64,000 nt of DNA from Ignavibacteria bacterium (GCA_016716125.1 JADJWZ010000039.1:62001-126000); one strand, 5' to 3'; shown: positions 27,207 to 37,851, counted from the stretch's first letter. Notes: generated from the sequence alone by a model not told the origin. A program made the numbers and translations.

Positions 27207-27740
27207 TCAGGCAATACTCAAAATATTATTAAAAATCTTTAACAAAAAAAACGAAGCGGCTCCTGCATAAATTCCGGCAATTACATCATCCATCATCACG
27301 CCGAAAGCAGTATCAAGTCTGTCGAAATATTTTGCCGGCTGAACTTTAACAATATCAAAAAATCTGAATGCAAGGAACAGAACAGAAAACTGGATAAAGT
27401 TAAGAGCTGTAACTTCAGTATTAAGAAATAAAAATATCATCACAGTGATCCACATGCCGACTACTTCATCGATTACAACTTCAGAAGGATCATCGCCGAA
27501 TCTTTTCATCATAATTCCTGAAGTATAAACTCCTGCACCAAAACAAATAATAATTACCGGCAACAGTATTTGCGGATTCTGAAATCCGGGAATCAGAAAA
27601 AACAGTATACCGAAAAGACTTCCGAAAGTACCGCTTGCCTTTTGGATATAACCAATATAGAAACAGCTTGAAAAAAGAACGCTGAAAATATCCGGGTGAT
27701 AACCTTCATTCACCACTTTTTTCTCTTTAATAAATCTCAT
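27207..27740 (-). CDS. pgpA: Phosphatidylglycerophosphatase A
   Basis: Inner-membrane phosphatase removing the phosphate from phosphatidylglycerol phosphate. 177 aa, four hydrophobic segments. Family features: SGTFGSLFGILFF, the acidic pair in EVVIDEVVGMWITVM (metal or phosphate site), FRFFDIVKVQPAKYFDRL and the closing DDVIAGIYAG. Its stop touches the start of cinA and its ATG directly follows the stop of pgsA, the enzyme making its substrate. This genetic link confirms both calls. Confidence 0.93.
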   Translation of the reverse strand: MRFIKEKKVVNEGYHPDIFSVLFSSCFYIGYIQKASGTFGSLFGILFFLIPGFQNPQILLPVIIICFGAGVYTSGIMMKRFGDDPSEVVIDEVVGMWITVMIFLFLNTEVTALNFIQFSVLFLAFRFFDIVKVQPAKYFDRLDTAFGVMMDDVIAGIYAGAASFFLLKIFNNILSIA

Positions 27741-28313
27741 TCAGTTATTCCCGGCATTTTTTTCAAAAAAATAAGTGATCCCTGTTATAAGCGTAAGCGC
27801 TGTTACAATAAGCATAAGAGCAAAATTAAAACCTGAGAATAAAAAATCATTGATTGAATTTTTGACAGCTTCACTTTCAGAATATGTCTGAATACCAATA
27901 AGCAAAACAATCAGAAGAATGTATGACATTTGTATAAATGTTTTTGTTTTCGCAATGAATGAAGTTTTCATTGTAAATCCTTTTATCTCATGATAAGATC
28001 TGAGCAGAGTAATTATTAGATCCCTTGTTACAATAATTATTACCATCCAGCCGGGCATAAATCCTTTTATATAAAATCCGATAAATGCAGCCGAGGTAAG
28101 TAACTTATCAGCAAATGGATCAATGAAAATTCCGAGTTTGCTTTCAAGTCCGTATTTTCTTGCATGCCAGCCGTCAAACCAGTCCGTAAAAATAGCTAGG
28201 AGAAAGACAACGATGGAAAGCTCTTTATACAACTGATCTTCGGATAAAAAAAGAAAAAGGAAAACAGGAGACAAAAGAATTCTTAAAAATGATAATTGAT
28301 TTGGCAGTGTCAT
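27741..28313 (-). CDS. pgsA: CDP-diacylglycerol--glycerol-3-phosphate 3-phosphatidyltransferase
   Basis: Makes phosphatidylglycerol phosphate in the inner membrane. 190 aa with about five hydrophobic segments. The CDP-alcohol phosphotransferase signature is intact at about 47-69: DGWHAR then eight residues, G, three, D, three, D (DGWHARKYGLESKLGIFIDP then FAD). MTLPNQLSFLRILLSPVFLF is a typical opening for the family. ATG start. First gene of the tight unit pgsA-pgpA-cinA; thiolase ends 44 bases upstream. Confidence 0.94.
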   Translation of the reverse strand: MTLPNQLSFLRILLSPVFLFLFLSEDQLYKELSIVVFLLAIFTDWFDGWHARKYGLESKLGIFIDPFADKLLTSAAFIGFYIKGFMPGWMVIIIVTRDLIITLLRSYHEIKGFTMKTSFIAKTKTFIQMSYILLIVLLIGIQTYSESEAVKNSINDFLFSGFNFALMLIVTALTLITGITYFFEKNAGNN

Positions 28314-28357
28314 TATTATTTAAAATGAAGAATAAAATTATATCTACAGTTATTCAT

Positions 28358-29563
28358 TTAAAGAACTTCAATAACAGAAGCCATTCCCTGACCGACTCCG
28401 ATACACATAGTAGCCAGACCGGTCTTTAATTTTCTTTTTTCCATTTCATTAAGAAGTGTAACAATTATCCTTGAGCCGCTGCTGCCGAGAGGATGTCCGA
28501 GAGCAATTGCCCCGCCGTTTACATTTATAATATTTGTGTCAAGCTCAAGCTCATTAATACATGCAAGACTTTGCGCAGCAAATGCTTCATTGAGTTCTAT
28601 AAGATCTATATCAGATTTTTTGCGGCCGGCTCTGTTTAGTACTTTACGTACAGCAGGAACAGGACCAATACCCATACAGGATGGATCGACACCTGCTACA
28701 GCAGATGCAATAAATCTTGCTCTGGGTTTCAGATCATGTTTATTTATAAAATCCTCTGAAGCGATCAATATTATACTTGCGCCGTCATTGATTCCGCTGG
28801 AGTTTCCGGCAGTGACAGAGCCATTTTCTCTGAAGGCAGGTTTCAGACCGGCGAGTTTTTCGACAGTAGTATCGAATCTCGGGAATTCATCAGTATCGAA
28901 TAATATTTTTTCTTTTTTAGTTGAAACATCCACAGGTATAATTTCATTCTTAAATCTTCCTGACTCTATGGCAGTTTTTGCTTTCATCTGTGAGTTATAT
29001 GCAAACTCATCCTGATCTTCTCTTGATATTTTATATTTTTCCGCTACATTCTCAGCCGTTTCACCCATTGAATACGGGTGATACAGTTTCGCCATTTTTT
29101 TATTAACAAATCTCCATCCGATAGTAGTGTCAAACATATCGGCGATCCTGCCAAAAGCGTCAGGATTTTTAGCGAGGACAAACGGCGCTCTGGTCATGGA
29201 TTCAACTCCGCCTGTAATACAGCATTCTCCTTCACCGGTTTTAATACTTCTTACACCGTCAACAAATGCCTGCATTCCGGAAGCGCACAGTCTGTTAACA
29301 GTTACGCCTCCAACTGTGACAGGCAGTCCTGCAAGAAGTACGCACATTCTGGCGACGTTTCGGTTTTCTTCTCCTGCGCCGTTAGCATTACCAAGAATAA
29401 CATCTTCGATTTCATCCGGAGAAATATTCTTATCCGTAAAATTCCTTTTTACAATTTCTGAGATTAGCGAAGCAGCCATGTCATCAGGTCTGATATTTTT
29501 TAAAGCGCCTGCAAACTTTGCAACGGGGGTTCTGACTGCATCTACAATAAATACATCTTTCAA
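28358..29563 (-). CDS. Acetyl-CoA acetyltransferase (thiolase)
   Basis: Catalyses thiolytic cleavage of 3-ketoacyl-CoA or condensation of acetyl-CoA. 401 aa, normal. Nucleophile Cys93 lies in VNRLCASGMQAF; CITGGVESMTRAP follows; the catalytic His is in NGGAIALGHPLGSSGSR and the second Cys in ATMCIGVGQGMASVIEVL. The sequence also looks like beta-ketoadipyl-CoA or fatty-acid thiolases (FadA/PcaF), so pathway is not settled. The start is TTG at 29563 (KDVFIVDAVRTPV must follow directly). An AT-rich region of nearly 480 bases lies upstream. Confidence 0.92.
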   Translation of the reverse strand: MKDVFIVDAVRTPVAKFAGALKNIRPDDMAASLISEIVKRNFTDKNISPDEIEDVILGNANGAGEENRNVARMCVLLAGLPVTVGGVTVNRLCASGMQAFVDGVRSIKTGEGECCITGGVESMTRAPFVLAKNPDAFGRIADMFDTTIGWRFVNKKMAKLYHPYSMGETAENVAEKYKISREDQDEFAYNSQMKAKTAIESGRFKNEIIPVDVSTKKEKILFDTDEFPRFDTTVEKLAGLKPAFRENGSVTAGNSSGINDGASIILIASEDFINKHDLKPRARFIASAVAGVDPSCMGIGPVPAVRKVLNRAGRKKSDIDLIELNEAFAAQSLACINELELDTNIINVNGGAIALGHPLGSSGSRIIVTLLNEMEKRKLKTGLATMCIGVGQGMASVIEVL

Positions 29564-30040
29564 TAGAAATACCTTTCTGTTAAATTAAAATTGGATTCAA
29601 ATTAAACAATTAAACATTCTTTTAAAATTAAATTCAAACTGCATAAAAATGTTAATCGATTTTTATGATTTAATTTGAATCAGTTATAATAGTCTGAAAT
29701 AATAATAAATTGAAAGAGAGAATGAATTTACAAAATTAACATATCAACAGCATCCCCGCTCCAACCCCAATGCTGATAAGTTAAGAAATAAAAAGCAATT
29801 TCTCCTTTCATGACCCTCTCCACGAAACCCTCTCCCAGTGGGAGAGGGGTGAGGGCTTAGAGGCGTTAGTAAATTCTCTTAACTTAATGTCATTAGCTGC
29901 AACCCTCTCTGCTTAAATCATAATCTCTCTCACCCTTCATGTCCATGATATGTCCTCCGTTTACCTTCCTACACATCAATACTACAATTAAACAATATTT
30001 TTATCCCGTCAAAATTTATATTTTATATAAACTAATTTTC
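29564..30040. other. Intergenic region with a REP-like element
   Basis: No gene seen between thiolase (minus) and the methyltransferase (plus). Bases 29564-29740 are AT-rich and likely contain the thiolase promoter. From about 29755 the composition switches to C/T-rich, holding the hairpin element described separately. The open frame that could extend the methyltransferase upstream of 30041 lacks coding character. Confidence 0.7.
29771..29890. repeat. REP-like palindromic element
   Basis: Core hairpin CCCTCTCCC (29828-29836) and GGGAGAGGG (29840-29848) with a 3-base loop, a perfect 9-bp stem. It is flanked by an outer inverted repeat: AAGTTAAG (29778-29785) against CTTAACTT (29878-29885), with GCTGATA and a matching TGTCATTAGC nearby. 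The CCCTCTCCCnnnGGGAGAGGG core is a motif I recall as scattered in many bacterial genomes; copy number here cannot be judged from one window. Confidence 0.6.
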
Positions 30041-30763
30041 ATGATCAGAAATTTTATAAATTCGATTCTCAAAAATTCCGGATATAAACTGGAAAAAATC
30101 CGTGTAAAAAAAACCAACGCGGAAGGTTATCCGAAGTATCTTGAAGAAGCCGCTTCATTGAATCTTGACGTAAATGAATATCTCGATAATAATAAAGGAT
30201 GGATAAAACCTCTGCCTATACTTGAAGAAGCTTTCTATCCGTTTATAAAGAATTTTAATTCACCGGCAATAATGGAACTTGGTCCGGGTACCGGAAGGTG
30301 GTCGAGATATATTTCAGAGTTTGCAAAAAAAATAAACAGCCGTGAATACTTTCTTGTAGACCATTCTCCGTGGTTTGTAAATTTTCTTAGCGATTATTTC
30401 CGGAATGATTCTTTAATAAAGGTAAAACAAAACGACGGTATAAGTCTTCCGTTTGAAAACGGATCTTTCGATGTAATTTTTTCACAGGGAGTTTTACCGG
30501 AACTAAAGCCTCCGGTTATTTATCTGTATGCTAAAGAATTTTCAAGAGTTTTAAAAAGCGGCGGTGTATGTGTGTTTGATTACTTTACTTACAACTCACC
30601 GGAAGGATGGAATTATTTTATAACCGAATCCGATAAAGGGAATTTATTTTATACCTATTATACTGATGAACTTATAGATAAAATTTTTATTCAGGAAGGC
30701 TTTGAATTAATTCAAAGATTCACATACAGCAAATCAAAATTTCCTGTCTATAGAAAGATCTGA
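30041..30763 (+). CDS. Class I SAM-dependent methyltransferase
   Basis: 240 aa from ATG 30041 (MIRNFINSILKNSGYKLEKI). Motif I for S-adenosylmethionine is IMELGPGTGRWSRYI, followed by the acidic loop YFLVDHSPWFV and the post-motif region GSFDVIFSQGVLPEL. The fold is Rossmann-like methyltransferase. Substrate is unknown; similar proteins sit in glycan or lipid clusters, which gives no firm answer here. An in-frame upstream extension to 29939 has no coding look and is left out. It converges on the TonB receptor with 3 bases between. Confidence 0.85.
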   Translation: MIRNFINSILKNSGYKLEKIRVKKTNAEGYPKYLEEAASLNLDVNEYLDNNKGWIKPLPILEEAFYPFIKNFNSPAIMELGPGTGRWSRYISEFAKKINSREYFLVDHSPWFVNFLSDYFRNDSLIKVKQNDGISLPFENGSFDVIFSQGVLPELKPPVIYLYAKEFSRVLKSGGVCVFDYFTYNSPEGWNYFITESDKGNLFYTYYTDELIDKIFIQEGFELIQRFTYSKSKFPVYRKI

Positions 30764-30766
30764 TCA

Positions 30767-33306
30767 TCAGAATCTTGCGCTCAGTCCGATGGTAGGAAGT
30801 ATCGGAAACATGCCTACTGTTTTTCTTTTAATGTTCAGATTCTCATCAAGCGAATAATCATATCCCAGAATATTTTTTCTGTTATAAGCGTTTATAATAT
30901 CAATATAAAAAGACCAGTCTGTTGACCAGAAGTTTGTATATGCAGTAGCGCGCAGATCAAGTCTGTGATAGTCAGGTTTGGTTTCGCTGAATTCATTTGC
31001 TGCTGAACCAAAATCAAGATTAAATAATACTTCCTGAGCAAGCGGATTTACCGCGATAGAATCACCGATAAGTCTCGGTGTGATGCCAACCGGCGGCGTA
31101 AATCTGAAGTTTGTTGCAAAGGTCCATCTGGCTCCGAGTTCAAGCCAGTTATTAAACCGGTAATTCAATACTACATTTGCCGTATGTCTCTGATCAAATC
31201 TGTAGGGAGTGGTGATATCATATTTATTTCTGTCAGAAAAAGACAATGAATAATTTACCCAGCCGTATATTTTACTTTTTGGATTAACATATTTTTTCTC
31301 AATGCTGACTTCAAAACCGTAAGCATTTCCGCTGCCTATATTTACAGGGTTTGTTGTAACTGAATCATACGGAAGTTTTTCAGAAGATCTCTCCCAGTTA
31401 TAAAAACTTTTTATATATTCAGGATCAGTATTGGAAGGATCTTTAATGGAATACTGATATTTATATCCCGTAAGAATTTCCTGCTCCAGCAGGTTATCAA
31501 ACTTTTTGTAATAGGCTTCGGACTTCATGAACCATTCATTATTCAGCCATTTATCAATTCCGAGAATAATATGATAGGCGTTCTCAGCTTTCAGATCTTT
31601 CTTGTCAGCGTCTTTCAGATCGTAAAATGTCCTTCCGTCCACCAGCTTTTCAAGTCCGGGAGACTGATAATAAATACCTCCGGAAAATCTCAGAGTCGTA
31701 ACAGGATCAAGCGCATATCCAAGATTAAGACGCGGGGCAAAATATGGTTTCTTTATTATTTGAAAATAATCGAGTCTCAATGAAGGCTGTATGAAAAATC
31801 TGCTGCCGGCTTTAAACATGCTCTGACCGTATAAATAAAGCCGGGTATTATTTTCTCCCTCCAGATTAAAATCATCCAGAAATGCAGAAGCGGTCGGAAG
31901 ACTCTGAAACAAAGATCTTAACTGTTCATCAACTACTAAATTGTATGAGAGATCTGTTCTTACCACATCCGCTCCGGCTCCGAATTCATACGAAGAATTT
32001 TTTCCCATAATAATGTTATTATTGCTCAGAGAATATTTTCTGAAAGAATATCTGGAATCAAAATTCAGACCAAACAAAGCTCCGATCTGTCTGAGACTGT
32101 CTCTTTGCTCAGGTGTATAATTTTCTCCATCGATAAGCGGATCCAGTAACTCACTGTTAAAATCATTATCACCGGTATTTCTGTACCACGAGAAAGTTGT
32201 TTTTGATATGAAGTTTTTCTTTGGAGTGAAATGCCATGCGGCGGAAAGCATTTCATTTCTTGAAACGTCATTCACAGCCACACTGTCCGGACTGGTATTA
32301 TCCGCACCGGGAATTATATCAACACCGTCTCTTGAAAATACGCCGTTTACTATAAACTTACTTTTACCGAAATTACCTAACGCAATTTTAAACTGTATAT
32401 CCCTGAAAGAAGGAAAGGATGAATCCTCCGTGATCAGTCCGGCTTTTTTTGCAAACGGTCCTATTACAAGATCATAGTAAGTTCTTCTCGATGAGACAAG
32501 CCACGAACCGGGTATATTAAAAGGATTCTTACCGTTAAATATTACATTTGCATTTGAAATGCTTGCGTTGATCATTGAAGAAAAATTCCTCTGCCTGTCA
32601 CCTTCCCTGTTCGTTACATCAAGTACAGCAGAAAGTCTGTCACCGTATCTCGCAGGGAACCCGCCGGTAATAAGAGAAATATCGCTGAGTGTTTCGGGAT
32701 TGAACATACTGACAAGTCCGTATAGTCTGTAAGGATTAAATATTTCCACATCATCCACTACAATTAAATTCTGATCGGGACCTGACCCTCTGATTATAAG
32801 CTGTGATGTGAAATCATTCGGCGACGTAACTCCGGGAAGCGTTTGCAATGTTCTGAGAACGTCTTCCACTGCGCCCGGAAGCATTTTTACATTTTCGGGT
32901 TTAATGTTATACAAACTTGTCCGCAGATCGTCCTGCCTCTGCCTGAAAATACCGTAAACTTCTATCTCTTCTGTGCTGAATGATTTCTCAATGAGAAAAA
33001 TATCAAATACTTTTCTTCGCCTTCACTAACACTGAGATTCCGGAATGAATAAATATTGTATTCGGGGTAAACTACTTTTATTTCATAAGTGCCTGCTTCT
33101 AACTCTATTCTGTATTTTCCGGATCCATCAGTATTAACAGTATATTTATCTTCTTCACCTATAATTTCCACCGGGACACCGGAAAGTTTGTTTTCCTTTT
33201 CACTGTAAACATTGCCTGTAATAACCGCTTTAGAAGAATCAGAAACTGTCTGAGCATAAATACCGGGACAGAATATTATTAATAATAGTATAATTGAATA
33301 TCGCAT
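30767..33306 (-). pseudogene. TonB-dependent outer-membrane receptor, frameshifted
   Basis: SusC/FepA-like receptor importing an unknown ligand. From ATG 33306: signal peptide (MRYSIILLLIIFCPGIYAQ), then a carboxypeptidase-regulatory-like domain (AVITGNVYSEKENKLSGVPV to about residue 100). The frame breaks at FFSLRNHSAQKR. Another frame continues as IEKSFSTEEIEVYG, then the plug domain with QTLPGVTSPNDF, LIIRGSGPDQNLIVVDDV and a 22-stranded barrel ending LPTIGLSARF. A one-base change in the run of five A (plus strand) at 32996-33000 joins the parts to about 846 aa, normal length. No SusD partner follows. Confidence 0.88.
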
Positions 33307-33385
33307 TTGATTGTTTGTAAGGAATGATTTTTATAATACTGAAGTGAAAACTGCTATGGACTGGTTTAAGTTTCGTAAATCTATA

Positions 33386-34197
33386 TTAATTCTCATTGGA
33401 TCTGATAATTTTATTCAGTTTAACCGCTGAAGTTCTGATTTTCTCTGAGATCAGACTCAGACTGTCCTCTTTTTCCGCTGCATATATAATTTCCCTGCTT
33501 GAGTTTATTACAAAATTTTTCGTTTTTATATTTTCCATCAATGTTTGCGGATCATTTCCCTGCGCACCAATACCGGGTATAAGAAGTGAGACTCCCGGAT
33601 TCTTTTCGAAAAATTTTTAATTTCCTGCAGGTGATTCGCGCCGAATACAAATCCGGTGTTATCTTCACTGCCGGCTGATAATATTGTTTCAGTTACATGC
33701 TCATACAAAAATCTTTCTCCGGCTTTCAGCATTTCAAAATCAGCGTAAGAATTATTCGAAGTCAGCGCTAATACGAATACATGCTTGTCCTTCCGTTTTA
33801 TGAAAGGTTTTATGCAGTCAGTTCCCATATAAGGACTGATGGTAACGGAATCGAAATTATATTTATCAAAATAAACTTCAGCATATTTCTCAGCAGTATT
33901 ATCAATATCGCCTCTCTTTGCATCGCATATTTTTAACAGTTCGTCCGGAATTGATTTAAGACTTTCCCGCATTGCCTCTATACCCGCCTCTTCGAGATAT
34001 TCATAGAAAGCGATATTAAGCTTATATCCGGCGCAGATATCCTTTGTACAATTTATAACAGCTTTGTTAAATTCGAGCGCAGGATTTTTGTAATTCAGAA
34101 AATAAACGGGTACCTTTTGTAAGTCTGTATCAAGTCCTATTACAAGATTTGATTTATTCTTTTCCCGGATCCGTTCTGACTTCTGCGTAAAATTCAT
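33386..34197 (-). pseudogene. pyrF: Orotidine 5'-phosphate decarboxylase, frameshifted
   Basis: Last step of UMP synthesis. Long-type PyrF: LVIGLDTDLQKVP near 18-30 and the catalytic DAKRGDIDNTAEKY near 92-105, then SPYMGTDCIKPF. The first frame ends at VLVRREMIRKH (33538). Past about 33605-33622, a stretch of A and T runs, another frame reads FFEKNPGVSLLIPGIGAQGN, which contains the expected PGIGAQGND phosphate-binding loop, and goes on to TAA at 33386 (ending KLNKIIRSNEN). One indel restores about 270 aa, the family length. Such a gene is normally needed for growth without uracil, so an assembly error is likely. Follows dcd by 43 bases. Confidence 0.88.
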
Positions 34198-34240
34198 TAG
34201 TTAATTTTTTGTATTCTTTGAAATGATACCTGATCCTTTT

Positions 34241-34774
34241 TTAAAAATTCTTCCACATCATTGATTCGACAGGTTTATTTGTCTTTCTGTTATACTTAGC
34301 GCTCTGCTTTTTATTATAAGGTACAAGCACATCTCCTTCTACTTTGAAATAGATCAGCTGTCCGATCGGCATACCGGCATATATTTTCACCGGCTGTTTC
34401 ACGGATATTTCCAGTGTCCAGTTATTTTTAAATCCGACATCTCCTTTTCCTGCAGTTGCATGTATGTCGATACCGAGTCTGCCGATACTTGATTTTCCTT
34501 CAAGGAATGGAACGTACTTGAAAGTTTCTGTATACTCCAGAGTAACACCAAGATAAAGTTTCGTCGGATGAAGTATATGTCCGTCTTTCGGGATTTTAAA
34601 ATAATTTACTTTATTATGAGCTTTTGCGTCAAGCACTTCATCCTTATACACTGCAAGCCATTCGCCGAGATGAACATCGTAGCTGTTAGACCCGAGACAC
34701 TTTCTGTCAAAAGGTCTTACAAGTATATTTTTGTTTTCTATTTCCTCCAGTATCTGTTTATCTGATAATATCAT
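34241..34774 (-). CDS. dcd: dCTP deaminase
   Basis: Deaminates dCTP to dUTP for thymidylate synthesis (or directly to dUMP in bifunctional forms). 177 aa trimeric enzyme. It opens MILSDKQILEEI, has LGSNSYDVHLGEWLAV, and the active-site blocks LEGKSSIGRLGIDIHATAGK (Ser, Arg) and NNWTLEI with the catalytic Glu. The end (MMWKNF) is as usual. ATG start. It lies between rodA and pyrF on the same strand, with gaps of 30 and 43 bases. Confidence 0.94.
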   Translation of the reverse strand: MILSDKQILEEIENKNILVRPFDRKCLGSNSYDVHLGEWLAVYKDEVLDAKAHNKVNYFKIPKDGHILHPTKLYLGVTLEYTETFKYVPFLEGKSSIGRLGIDIHATAGKGDVGFKNNWTLEISVKQPVKIYAGMPIGQLIYFKVEGDVLVPYNKKQSAKYNRKTNKPVESMMWKNF

Positions 34775-34804
34775 TTATAAAATTTAATATTTACAATTTA
34801 AAAT

Positions 34805-36028
34805 TTAATATTGATTCCTGTATCTGTATGCGCTCATTCCGATCCCTATCATTACAAGGAATGAAATGAGTGAAGATATTCCGTAACTCATCATCGGAAG
34901 AGGGATACCGATCACAGGCATAATACCTATTGTCATTCCGACATTAATAACGAGATGGAATAAAATGATCGAAGCAAATCCAATACAGGCGGCGCTCAGA
35001 AAATAATTCTTTGTAATATTTGCATTACTGACAAGCTTAAGAATTATGATCATATAAAGAATCAGTATAGTAACTGATCCGATGAAACCGAATTCTTCTC
35101 CGATCATACAATAAATAAAATCCGTCCACTGCTCCGGGATAAATTTAAGCTGCGTCTGTGTCCCCTGTAAAAATCCTTTGCCTGTAAGACCTCCCGAACC
35201 AATTGCAACTTTAGACTGAATTACATTATAACCGCTGCCAAGCGGATCTGTCTCAGGATTGAATACCGCTTTAATTCTTGCCTGCTGATACGGCATTAAT
35301 TTATTATAAAGTATGTCAACAGAATATCCGATAATTATATTAAGTACAAGAGCGCCTGCAGATAGGAAAATATTTTTTTTGAACATGAGCAGAATAATCC
35401 CGATAAGCACAAGTGATCCTATAAAATAATTTATACCGAGGAATGCTCCGATCACAGCAATTACCGGAGATAAAATACAGAAAAGCGCAAACGGAGATAA
35501 TCCAACCCAGAATAAAACCGGAAGGATCATTGAAACGAAAACCAGCGAAGTACCCATATCAGGCTGCCGCATGATCAATGCAACAGGGATCAGTACGATC
35601 GCGCATGCTTTAAGGAAATCCGGCAGTCTGTTAATATTCCTGAATCCCTCTTCTGACCTCGACAGGAAATTCGCAAGCGCAAGGACGGTTGCAATCTTGG
35701 CAAACTCCGACGGCTGTATTCCGAAACTTCCAATGCTGAACCAGCTTTTGGATCCGGAGATTTTTTTTCCGAAAAAAAGTACAAGTATTAACAGTACAAT
35801 AGAAATAAAATATAATATATAAGAAGCTTTCGCGATATGTCTCGGAGGTATATAACTGATGAAGATCATCATTACAATGCCGGCAATTGCAAAGATAAGC
35901 TGCTTCGAAAAGTAATCAGTTTCGCTTGTATAAGTAGCGCTGAATATTGCGATCAGTCCCGATACGATAACAGCAAGTGTCACGATGATCAGCAGCAGAT
36001 CTACTCTTTCCAGTATACCTTTATTCAT
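34805..36028 (-). CDS. rodA: Rod-shape determining SEDS glycosyltransferase
   Basis: SEDS-family peptidoglycan polymerase of the elongasome. 407 aa, about ten membrane helices. Family marks: FFGKKISGSKSWFSIGSFGIQPSEFAK (the W and PSE block), RQPDMGTSLVF with its conserved Asp, QSKVAIGSGGLTGKGFLQGTQ and EEFGFIGS near the end. GSGYNVIQS is the usual RodA/FtsW loop. ATG start. It follows mrdA (its transpeptidase partner) by 22 bases, confirming RodA rather than FtsW. Confidence 0.95.
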   Translation of the reverse strand: MNKGILERVDLLLIIVTLAVIVSGLIAIFSATYTSETDYFSKQLIFAIAGIVMMIFISYIPPRHIAKASYILYFISIVLLILVLFFGKKISGSKSWFSIGSFGIQPSEFAKIATVLALANFLSRSEEGFRNINRLPDFLKACAIVLIPVALIMRQPDMGTSLVFVSMILPVLFWVGLSPFALFCILSPVIAVIGAFLGINYFIGSLVLIGIILLMFKKNIFLSAGALVLNIIIGYSVDILYNKLMPYQQARIKAVFNPETDPLGSGYNVIQSKVAIGSGGLTGKGFLQGTQTQLKFIPEQWTDFIYCMIGEEFGFIGSVTILILYMIIILKLVSNANITKNYFLSAACIGFASIILFHLVINVGMTIGIMPVIGIPLPMMSYGISSLISFLVMIGIGMSAYRYRNQY

Positions 36029-36050
36029 GAACTGTCAATAAATATTTTTA

Positions 36051-37838
36051 TTAATCATAATCACCTACGGATTTTATTTCTTCACCTGTTTCATTAACGG
36101 AAACACCAAGATAATTCAGCATTAATGCTGCTGCAGTCGGCGCGCCAAAAGAAGACCCCCATCCTTCAAATTCACCGAGTACACAAATCGCTATCCTCGG
36201 ATCATCAAACGGAGCAAACCCGACAAACCATGAATGATTTTTCCCGGATGAATTCTGAGCTGTGCCTGTCTTACCGCTTAATACTATTTCATCTGATTTG
36301 ATCCTTGCTGCAGTACCGTTTCCGTTTACTACTAAAAACATTCCTTTTCTCACGGCTTCATAATATTTCAGCGGCAGGTCAATTCGTCTTTGTTCATATT
36401 TAACTATTTCCTCTTCATTATTCATACTGTTCCTGATTTTTGATACAAAATGCGGCTGACAGTAAAGTCCGTTCATTGCAATAGCCGCAGTATAAGCTAC
36501 CATCTGAACCGGGGACACGCCGAGCTCGCCTTGTCCGATACCGAGACTCACCAGTAATCCCTGAGTCCATTTATTTTCACCGTAACGTTTATCAAAATAT
36601 TCCCTCGAAGGAAGAAGACCGCTGGTCTCATTGGGAATATCGATCCCCGTCTTTGTTCCGAATCCGAACATCTTGCTGTACTTATGATAATTATCAATGC
36701 CGACCTGCAGTCCGAGTTTATAATAAAAAACATTTGCCGATACTTCCAGCGCTCTCACTACGTTTATGCTTCCGTAAGAGCCGTGATCTGCAAAACTTCT
36801 GTTACCGAAAACAAAAGATCCGGGACAGGAGATCGTAGATGTAGTCGTAATTATTCCGGCTTCAAGCGCAGCCAGCGACATCATCATTTTCCAGGTAGAG
36901 CCCGGCGGATATTTCGTCTGAATTACCCTGTTAAAAAGCGGCTTCTGAGGATCTGTAAGAAGATTTGAAAATATTTTAGAATCTGTCTTACCTGAAAAAG
37001 CCGACAGATCAAAATCCGGCTTTGATACAAAGCAAAGTATCTCGCCGTTCCTCGGATCGACTGCAATGATCGCGCCTTGCTTTCCGTAAATTAATTTCTC
37101 TGCAAGCTCCTGCAGATCTCTGTCCATTCCGAGAATAAGATCTGTTCCGTTTACAGGCGGAATATCACTTTTGCCTTCATTTAAACTTCCTATCTCTCTT
37201 CCTTTTACATCAACAGTTATGAACTGATATCCTTTTACTCCTCTGAGATGGTTTTCATAATTTGATTCAAGTCCGTTTGCTCCGATCATGTCTCCCTGCT
37301 TATAATAATCTCCGATCTGCTTTTCAAGTTGTTTTGGTGAAATTTCATTGCAGTAACCGAACGAATGTGATCCCCTGAAATTATTCGGATAATATCTGAT
37401 TGCTTCGACCTGATAATCCACGCCGTTCAGCCGGTCGCGGTTTTCAGCTATGAATGAAATTACCCTGAAGTCAACATCCCTTTTCACTTTTGCAGGATTA
37501 AATCTGTTTGTACCTTTTATGTTTTTTAAAGTCATTGCAAGACTATCAGCAGAAAGCTCCAGCACTGTAGAAATTTCCTCAAGGATATTTTTATCAAACT
37601 GATTGGGAGTGATGGTAACTGTATATGAAGGTTTGTTGTCAACAAGTATATTACCGTTTCTGTCGTACATTATTCCCCGGGGAGGAGTAACGGTAATAGT
37701 CTTTATGGAATTTCTGTCAGACTCTTTTGTGAGTTCGTCTGATGTAAAAAGCTGCAGATATGCAAGCCGTATAATAAAAACGGCAAGTATCGACAGGCAG
37801 ATCACAAAAATTACATATTTTTTTTTATCCAGATCCAA
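36051..37838 (-). CDS. mrdA: Penicillin-binding protein 2
   Basis: Class B transpeptidase that cross-links peptidoglycan during elongation. 595 aa. One N-terminal membrane anchor (about 7-28), then the dimerisation domain with PPRGIMYDRNGNILVDN, and the transpeptidase domain with SxxK at Ser314-Lys317 (PPGSTWKMM), SxN in EVSANVFYY near 370 and KTG in LSGKTGTAQNSSG near 510. The apparent start is TTG at 37838, as KKKYVIFVICL must be near the N-terminus. Lies between mreD (13 bases) and rodA (22 bases). Confidence 0.95.
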   Translation of the reverse strand: MDLDKKKYVIFVICLSILAVFIIRLAYLQLFTSDELTKESDRNSIKTITVTPPRGIMYDRNGNILVDNKPSYTVTITPNQFDKNILEEISTVLELSADSLAMTLKNIKGTNRFNPAKVKRDVDFRVISFIAENRDRLNGVDYQVEAIRYYPNNFRGSHSFGYCNEISPKQLEKQIGDYYKQGDMIGANGLESNYENHLRGVKGYQFITVDVKGREIGSLNEGKSDIPPVNGTDLILGMDRDLQELAEKLIYGKQGAIIAVDPRNGEILCFVSKPDFDLSAFSGKTDSKIFSNLLTDPQKPLFNRVIQTKYPPGSTWKMMMSLAALEAGIITTTSTISCPGSFVFGNRSFADHGSYGSINVVRALEVSANVFYYKLGLQVGIDNYHKYSKMFGFGTKTGIDIPNETSGLLPSREYFDKRYGENKWTQGLLVSLGIGQGELGVSPVQMVAYTAAIAMNGLYCQPHFVSKIRNSMNNEEEIVKYEQRRIDLPLKYYEAVRKGMFLVVNGNGTAARIKSDEIVLSGKTGTAQNSSGKNHSWFVGFAPFDDPRIAICVLGEFEGWGSSFGAPTAAALMLNYLGVSVNETGEEIKSVGDYD

Positions 37839-37851
37839 TTAAGCTCTATTA

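Noticed and set aside
29939..30040. N-terminal extension of the methyltransferase
   Set aside because: The extension has no family-like sequence; the ATG at 30041 opens the natural N-terminus.
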